From Sabethes cyaneus (lineage: Eukaryota; Arthropoda; Insecta; Diptera; Culicidae): a DNA stretch of 64,000 bases. The notes below the pieces were generated by a model. That model had not been told where the DNA came from. It saw only the letters and a program-made list of their open reading frames with translations, and did not search any database. The DNA lies in contig NC_071355.1 of the NCBI RefSeq assembly GCF_943734655.1, forward strand, positions 16,100,768 to 16,164,767, in the 5' to 3' direction. Shown here one piece after another: positions 57,436-64,000 of the stretch. Each line of letters begins with the position of its first letter. Position 1 is the first letter of the stretch. The position numbers and the translations under genes are program-made.

Positions 57436-57531
57436 CGGCGTAAACAAAACAAGTTGAGAATTTTTTTTTCTCAAAATTTCAGTCACAGTAGGCATTTGTT
57501 GTCACGAGTAGTTCATTTGTTTTGTTTTCGT

Positions 57532-57840
57532 AATGGCGTCACCGAAACAAGCGCGCCCCAGACTATCCACTCGTGAGTTTGCAGAAATGTTGCAAATTAT
57601 CCCAGATTCAGAGTGTATAACATCCTGAAAAGATTTGAAGAACGTGTCTGATGATCCCAAGAAACCCGGAGGTGACAGAAAAGCAAAGACAAAGTGATCC
57701 TAAAGCTCATTCTATGGTGGCTCATTTGAAATGAAACCCGACGTTGGCTCTCGATATGCGATGAAAATATGACAAGAAAGTAAAGAAAATGGGTGATATG
57801 AAAGGTGTCAAGGCAAAGACCTCGCTCCACCTGGTCTAAC
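57532..57840 (+). pseudogene. Mariner-type transposase N-terminal remnant
   Basis: From an ATG at 57532 the sequence reads MASPKQARPRLSTREFAEML, then after a frameshift FRVYNILKRFEERVSDDPKK, which resembles the helix-turn-helix start of IS630/Tc1/mariner transposases. Stops follow, and the decayed remainder merges with the RTE element at about 57850. It may be related to the remnant at 5885-6460, but they cover different segments. Confidence 0.55.
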
Positions 57841-57989
57841 CATATTGCTTGCTGCGCTCCTCGTCGTCTTGTTCTTACCGGCTTTGAGGCAAACACCATC
57901 TTTGCAGGATACTGTTCTTGGCACTTGTCTTTCGAAAACTCCGGGCACTCGCAGGTCATTCTCAAGCATTGACTAAGTTTTATTCTCTT

Positions 57990-60370
57990 GAGAGTTGGGA
58001 GCAACCGATCTAATGAGCGTCTTGTACAGGGTACACTTTGTACGTGGGCTTTCTCTGCTCGACCGCAATGGCTTGTGAAGCACGACAGCTGCTGATAATA
58101 CGCCTCCGCTTCCTACGACGAAAACGTTCAAGGAAGCTCTACAAGAATTTGCTGTCGGAATACGATTGCATTGCTCTGGATGATGACGTTGGGCCCCCTT
58201 TTCCTGGTGCCGGTGGGGTTGTTGAAGAGGACTATTTTCGTCGCACTGTCGTCCGGCATCCTTACGACGTGTCCGGCCCACCGTAGCCTGCTAACTTTCA
58301 CTAGATGTACGATGGGAGTCTCCCCAAGCAGTTTGTACTGCGCCAAATATCGTCCGGAGCACTTTCCGCTCGAACACGACAAGGGCGCGTATGTCCTCCG
58401 TGAGCAGCGTCAAGGCTTCAAATCCATAATGAACTACCGATCTAATAAGGGTTTTGTACATCGTTAGCTTTTGTACATAGTTAGCTGTTAGGGCACAATA
58501 GGCCCGATTTCCCGCTTGGATGCGCCGCTGGGTCTCCTTACTAGTGTTGTTGTCCTCGGTCACCAGCGATCCAAAATACACTAACTCCTCTACCACTTCT
58601 AGTTCGTCGCCGTCAACGGTTACCGTCCGTGGGAGACGCGCGTTTGTTTCCTTTGAGCCTCTTCCTTCCATGTATTTGGTCTTCGACGCATTTATTTTTA
58701 GCCCAATTCTCCTAGACTCCGCTTTCAGTCTGGCGTAGATGGCCTCCGCCGTCGCAAAGTTCCAGGCTATGATATCGAAGTCATCTGCAATGCCTAGACA
58801 TTGGCTACCCTTGGTAAAAATCGTGCCTCTCGTTTCGATGCCCGCCCGTCCTATCACCCCCTCAAGAGCGATGTTGGACAGCATGCAGGATAAACCGTCA
58901 CCTTGTCTCAACACTCGCCGTGTCTCGAAGGGACTCGAGAGTGTCCCAGAGATACGTACGAAACACATCACTCGATCCAATGTAGCTCTGATCAATCACA
59001 TTAGTTTGTCCGGAAAACCGTTTTCGTGCATTATCTGCCATAGGTTGTCTCGATCGACTGTATCGTATGCTGCTTTGAAATCAATGAAGATGTGATGCGT
59101 GGGCACGTTATACTCCCGATAATTCTGCAATATCTGTCGGATAGTAAAAATTTGGTCCGTAGTTGCGCGATCCCCCATTAAACCCACCTGATAATTCCCT
59201 ACGAAACCTTGTGCTATCGGTGACAACCGGCGTAACAGGATCTGGGAGAGTACCTTGTAGGCGTCGTTTACCAGCGTAATACCGCGATAGTTGCAGCAGT
59301 CTAGTCGATCAGCCTTTCTGTAGATGGGACAAACCACTCCTTCCATCCATTCCTCCGGTAACTTTTCATCCTCCCAAATCCTCGAAATAACTCAGTGTAG
59401 AGCCTTTGCTAGCGTTTCTCCGCCATGTTTATAAAGTTCTGCCGGTAGGTGGTCCTTCCCAGCGGCTTTATTGGTCTTCAGCAGCCCGATTTCTCGTTTG
59501 ACTTCTTGGAATTCAGGTGCTAGGACATTACTATCTTCCGTGGGCGCTTCTAAGTTAATTTCCGTTCCGCCTCCTTCTGCGACTTCGCCATTGAGGTGTT
59601 CATCGAAGAACTACTTCCATCTGTCGACCACCTCGTGCTCGTTTGTGATTAGATTCCCTCCCTCGTCCCTACACATATCAGGTTTCGGTGTGTAGCCCGT
59701 CCGAGTTTGGTTCACCTTCTCATAAAACTTGAGCGTGTCATTAGCTCAGACTAGTTTCTCTAATTCTTCATGATCTCTATCCTCCTTTTGGCGCTTTTTC
59801 CTCCTCAGGTTCGTGGTCAACTCCCAAGCAACAATGTGAGTTTTATTGTACTCTTATGGTGGTCTTCCAGACCAATTTTGGTCTTAAATGCCATCATAAG
59901 AGTGTAATAAAACTCAAATTGCTACTTGGGCTAATTCCTAGCTCGTCGGTATTTGGCCATTTTCTCTCTAGTGGCAATACTTAGATAATTTTTCCAAGCA
60001 GTTTTACCTTTTTATACTATATATTTTTCCCCTCCACCGCTTGTTGGCATTCCCCATCAAACCAATCATTTTGTGTACTCCGAGGCTCAATACCTAGTGC
60101 CTAGAGCGTTTTCTGCCCCAACCGTCTTCGAGGTTTGAAGCACCTAAGTCCTCGGAAGAAGGCAGTGCCTCATTCAGTACTCGCGCGTAGTTCTCGGCAG
60201 CTTGCGGGTTATCTATCTGCCTGATGTTCAGCCGACGAGGGCGCCTTTGACGTGTCCGGTATACGGTGGACAGCTTTGAGCGCAAATGTACTGCTACTCG
60301 GTAATGGTCAGAATCAAGCGATCAGCAGATGTGGACTGGAAAGTCACGCTTGATTTTCGAAATCACTATA
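57990..60370 (-). pseudogene. RTE-type LINE, most complete copy in the window
   Basis: Minus-strand element, 5' end at the right. Near 60100-60300 the end of the endonuclease domain reads DSDHYRVAVHLRSKL. RT begins near 59346 with YRKADRLDCCNYRGITLVND and continues through FVGNYQVGLMGDRATTDQI to FIDFKAAYDTVDRDNL (motif A). The next frame (58291-58995) has RQGDGLSCMLSNIALEG (motif B) and IADDFDIIAW, where the usual FADD/YADD box begins with Ile. The C-terminus carries YGSLVTEDNN-like YFGSLV, FERKVLRTIFG and RLRWAGHVVRMPDD. Frames are broken near 58996, 58290 and elsewhere, and a 108-bp MITE (59823-59930) interrupts it. The 3' end appears duplicated or rearranged near 57990-58080. Inactive. Confidence 0.88.
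59823..59930. mobile_element. 108-bp hairpin MITE inside the RTE copy
   Basis: Ends CCCAAGCAACAATGTGAGTT and the inverse of CCCAAGTAGCAATTTGAGTT; the two arms are about 42 bp each. CT stands directly on both sides (59821-59822 and 59931-59932), a 2-bp target duplication. The CCCAAG end and 2-bp duplication resemble the large foldback elements at 29961 and 39833. Confidence 0.85.
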
Positions 60371-60523
60371 AATCACCAAATTTATTACAAGAACTGCTGT
60401 CATACTAATTATTCGGCACGGTATTCTGACGGATCTATTGCCCGATCGTACAGAACTGGATAGGCCGAAGAAACTGGTCCTGTGCTCTACCTGATACATT
60501 GAATAGTATATTTACATTTGAAA

Positions 60524-60725
60524 AGCCCGCTCAGTTAGCTCCGGGGTACGATGTTGGTCTAACAAGCCAGTCGTCGTATGTTCGAATATCGACTGATCTG
60601 TGCCGCTATAGAGTTAATAGGATCTTGCAGTAGCCCCGTAATTTTCCTGTAGTCTAATGACCGGCCCCGAAGTCTGTCGACATAGAAGGGTCAAGTTCTT
60701 AAGGACGTTTATATGGTTTTGCTTT
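60524..60725 (+). mobile_element. tRNA-derived SINE
   Basis: The sequence CTCAGTTAGCTCCGGGGTAC, then GTCTAACAAGCCAG and GTTCGAATATCGACTG, has the spacing of a tRNA gene with an A-box-like start and a B box (GTTCGAATA), but no functional anticodon arm could be fitted. A tRNA-unrelated body follows (CCCCGTAATTTTCCTGTAGT, GGCCCCGAAGTCTGTCGACA) to a T-rich tail. This is the standard structure of a mosquito SINE. The family name is not assigned. Confidence 0.7.
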
Positions 60726-60730
60726 TTACA

Positions 60731-61532
60731 ATTGTAAAGGCTAAAACAAAAGGAATGAAAAATACATTTTTAACAAAAAAAAAAGTCTTTTTAGAGATTT
60801 CAACAGACAACGTATTTACAGTAAGTAGGTAGCTAGGTACTTACGTATTCAAAATGCATGCAGCACCTGAAACTTTAATTGAATATCAGTGTCAAACTTC
60901 AGTGAAAAATATTACCCTAGAATTGAATATGCATTACATGTCGAGGAAAATGTTTAATCAACGTGAAGCGAATGGCGAATTCTCATGATCCAATCGAACA
61001 AGTGTCTGCTGCATTCACAGTGCCAGCACGAAACTATCTATCTTGAAAAATGTAACGAACAAAACCAACGTCCGCGGTCGTGAAAACGATAGAAATCGTT
61101 TGGTTTGTCGTGAAAATCGAAACACGCCAAGCAAACCGTAATAGCCTGCCTGGAGGGAGAGTGGAGAATCGTGACCGCCGTCACCGCTGCCGGTGACGTC
61201 CAAACGCGCAGTGGAAAACCGCATAGAGCTGTTCTCGTTTGTGTCTTACCGCTAGACGGTGTATACCGACCGTATATCTACGACCTAGCCTAGATTGCAG
61301 TGTACAATACAAACACATGTTGCTTGCGCTACCGTACCGCACGCGTGTTGTAGATGGGATGGCTCGACTAACGACGTAATGCTGTAACAACATAGATAAT
61401 GATGGGTAATGATTGCTTTCCCGATAAATTCACCGCGTTCAGTCCTCCGGATGCTCTCTCGTCTATGTGTGTCTGTACAGCTACGATGGGGATTGTGATG
61501 GCTTAGTGGATGGCCTCTCCAGCGAGAAGCGT
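60731..61532. other. No gene recognised; 3' flank of the transporter
   Basis: Likely includes the 3' UTR of the transporter gene on the minus strand next to 61533. Minus-strand frames at 61015-61545 show no domain. No repeat was paired. Confidence 0.4.
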
Positions 61533-63224
61533 TTAGTCGTCCCACGTGGGATAGCTGCTGGTTTCCTGGTAAAACATACCGAAACCATCCTTCTTCGCCT
61601 CGGGCCTCGGCTGCGTCGGTGGAGGCTGGAAGATATTGGTCTGTCCGATCTGATGACGCTGCTGCTGTGGTTGGTGCTGCTGACGCGGTGGATCATAGAT
61701 TGTAGTATCACCCCACGCATCGTTCGGGTTCCAACTGTTGGTGGTTGCATTATAGCTGGCGCCCCACTGCAGCTCACCATCATCATTTGTCGCCATGCGG
61801 TTTTCATACCCATGTCGATCCCACACCGCCGTCGGTTCGTTTCGGTGATTGCTTTTTGAAGGAACTTTCAACGTGGTCGGCTGACCAGACGGCGGCTGCT
61901 GGCCATTACCGTCCACCGTCAGTTCGAATTCTTCGTCCGGATTTTCCAATAAACTGTGCGTGATTCCGTAGTAAAAGTACATGATCAGCCCCAGTGTCAT
62001 CCAAACCGTGAATCGAACTAACGTCAGTATACTTAGCTTGAATATTAGATACACATTCACCGTAATGGCGATGGTCGGAATGAACGGAAGTCCCGGTGTT
62101 AGGAATGGTAGAGCGTACCTGAAAGAGACACAAAAAAGCCATTTTAACTGCTGTGCTTTTGGTCAAACTTTGTTCCAATATTGTCTTACCGATTTTGGGG
62201 TTGTCGCGAAATAATCATCAGAATAACAAAAATACCCAGCACCAGTGCCGTGTAGACTAGCCCGAAGAAAGAACCCGTGATTCCAATTGCCATAAATAAA
62301 TCCAAAAAGAATATACACGCATACATCAGACCCACCATTTTAGTGACGAACATTCCTAAAATATATCAGAATCGTAGAGTGAGAATGTTGAGATCAGTAG
62401 ATAAAGTTTGACACCTACCGCTTTCATGTGTCGCAGGACCGGGATTAACCCAAGGAAATAGGCCGGGACAGAGATACGAATACTGCTGAATCTTTCTTCC
62501 AATATAACCGAAGCCCCATAATGTGAAAGGATTGGATCCGCCTTGCGGAGCACCGTGTACAGCACCTGCAAATTACATCACAATATCAAGGCAAATGTTT
62601 ATTTTCCTACACATCACGCAATCATACCATAAAACTTATTCTCCGATTTGTCCGACACCAGAAACTGATCATCCCGACCTAGGAAGCCGTCCGGACTGTC
62701 ATCGCCAAAGCTGTCATCGGAATCGGGCGATCCACGGAAGACCTTCTTCACCTGCACATTACCCTTGACACGCTGCTGCATCGCCGGATCCGGAGTGCTG
62801 GGAGGCTGTGGCGTGCGAAGCTGTGCCGGTAGCAGATCCACCAACGAAGTGGTGTGCGGTTGATAGCGCAAAATCAGAACACACGTCGACACGAGCGTGT
62901 ACGCGAGTAGTGTCCCGATGGACATCATTTCCACCAGCACTTCCAGCTTCACCGTCAGTGCAACCAGCGCGGCTGCCACTCCACTTCCGATGGTGGCGAT
63001 GCCGGGTACCCCGGTGCGTGCCCACAGCTGCGACAGCATCCGGAAGATGAGTCCATCCTGCGCCATTGCGTATATCACCCGTGGCATTGGGAACATCGAA
63101 CCGAACATGGCCACACTAAGCCCGGCGGTGGCACCGAGTGCCACCAGCGCACGACATTTCGGCGCACCTACGTAGGTCCACATCTGCACCAGTGCGGAAC
63201 CCTTGTCGATGTGGTCGTATGGAA
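61533..63224 (-). CDS. Cationic amino acid transporter (SLC7A4/CAT-like), 3' part
   Basis: The C-terminal ~498 residues of an APC-superfamily amino acid permease in the plasma membrane. Exons 63224-62628, 62565-62419, 62355-62190 and 62118-61533 join in frame. The first visible exon reads PYDHIDKGSALVQMW, then KCRALVALGATAGLSVAMFG, SMFPMPRVIYAMAQDGLIF and EVLVEMMSIGTLLAYTLVST, signatures of CAT-type SLC7 carriers. An acidic loop (SPDSDDSFGDDSPDGF) follows. Later exons add paired membrane segments (MYACIFFLDLFMAIGITG, LVYTALVLGIFVILMI, and LPFIPTIAITVNVYLIF and VWMTLGLIMYFYYG). The cytosolic tail is long, Gln/Pro-rich and ends PTWDD. The first exon here starts inside a codon after a CCCACAG acceptor, so the start codon and N-terminal membrane helices lie beyond position 64000. 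Confidence 0.9.
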
Positions 63225-64000
63225 CTGTGGGATAAAAAGGGAATTTGTTTTTTGTTGAATCAGTTATGAACTGAAATCGTAAGCTAGAAGTCAGATTTGT
63301 ATAAATTTTTGCATAGCAGACCATTTTTACTGAAAACCAGAAGAAAAACTCGTCCATATCAATTATTTGGCATAAAAATAGATCGATTAATATTCTTCAT
63401 GAAACATGACTCTAATGCAACTATTTTTCTGTTCGATAAAAAAAATGGAGAAAAGCTGTCAACTGCTTTCAGAATACCAAGTTGGACAGCAGCTAAGTTT
63501 TCTCTGGAACCTCAAAAAAATGCTCAACTCGTTATACGTATTGCTTTTCTTTGCGATTACAACAACAGTTGCAAACAGCTATAAATCTACTAACAAGTGT
63601 TACACCAGGGTGCAATTTATCTTGAATTTTCTATTTTCCGAGTCAAACTGCATCGCCCTTCGCCTCAAGTACAGTGAAAATCAGCACGGTGAGGTGCCGA
63701 ATGCCAAATGTTTTTATTTTAATCAATAAAAATGAAAAATTCATTGCAGATATATTTGAAATTGTTGTAATATATATGCAGCTGAATACAGCCAGGTGTT
63801 TTTTCTACCATTTTTTATCCTTTTACCTATTTAGAATTTAGAAAGCGGATTTTTCAAAAAACTAAGGACTGTGCTCGATAAAAATGAGAAAAATTGATTA
63901 GTTTGTAACTTTTTATTGATGAAATTTTGACTGAATCCAGCTAAAGAGTCTAGGTGTGTTAGGTGATAGATTCCTAGGAACATGGTTTCTTCAACGAAAA
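63225..64000. other. Probable intron of the transporter gene
   Basis: Because the exon at 62628-63224 begins with a splice acceptor and no suitable upstream exon is visible, this AT-rich stretch is most likely intronic. Frames on the plus strand (63297-63729) show no recognisable domain, although one has a hydrophobic start (LYVLLFFAITTTVANSY) and could be checked as a tiny secreted protein. Confidence 0.5.

Noticed and set aside
56679..57452. Two matching frames on opposite strands (81 and 154 codons)
   Set aside because: They arise from the two inverted arms of the foldback element and show no protein domain.
60524..60600. Functional tRNA gene at the head of the SINE
   Set aside because: A B box is present but the acceptor and anticodon stems do not pair; a SINE explains the sequence better.
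61467..61859. 130-codon plus-strand frame over the transporter's last exon
   Set aside because: Antisense shadow of the Gln/Pro-rich tail of the transporter.

Overview
The window looks like nuclear DNA of a culicine mosquito (Aedes- or Culex-like). Reasons: split genes with short GT-AG introns whose proteins read as insect orthologues; AT-rich intergenic DNA; many small inverted-repeat elements; RTE-type LINE fragments; a tRNA-derived SINE; and Tc1/mariner, hAT and piggyBac-like remnants. The species is an inference. I found no prokaryotic operon, CRISPR array, rRNA gene or convincing functional tRNA gene.

Eight protein-coding genes can be supported. In order: a small secreted DUF1091-type protein (9.7-10.3 kb, +); a TRIP13/Pch2 AAA+ ATPase (16.7-18.1 kb, +, three exons); a NOL8-like nucleolar RRM protein (18.2-20.1 kb, -, two exons), tail to tail with TRIP13; three M28 carboxypeptidase Q-like genes (25.9-27.5 kb +, 27.8-29.4 kb -, 34.1-35.7 kb -), each three exons with identical intron positions; a taspase-1 threonine protease (44.7-45.7 kb, -, two exons); and the 3' four exons of a cationic amino acid transporter (61.5-63.2 kb, -), whose 5' part lies beyond the right edge. 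All splice junctions were read by eye, and the coding lengths stay in frame across every intron.

The rest is mostly transposable-element debris. 0.5-9 kb: a MITE, degenerate short repeats, a tandem 143-bp repeat, a mariner-type transposase remnant and an RTE fragment. 11-15.7 kb: three MITE-like elements, and a Tc1 element with long terminal repeats that itself holds a MITE. 20.4-24 kb: a nest of at least five small elements just upstream of NOL8. 30-33.9 kb: a large foldback element interrupted by a piggyBac-like MITE and a hAT element, then a second hAT MITE. 38-43 kb: a second foldback copy and several reverse-transcriptase fragments. 46.6-48 kb: a long MITE. 53-60.7 kb: two RTE copies, three small elements and a SINE. 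Target-site duplications (TA, TTAA, 8-9 bp, 2 bp) can be read directly for many of these.

The most informative observations are: the inverted duplication of carboxypeptidase Q genes, which carries a conserved double-GATA promoter block with it; a near-identical stretch in those genes suggesting gene conversion; a CCCAA-ended foldback/MITE group with 2-bp flanking duplications; and a hAT insertion whose empty site is preserved in the second foldback copy.
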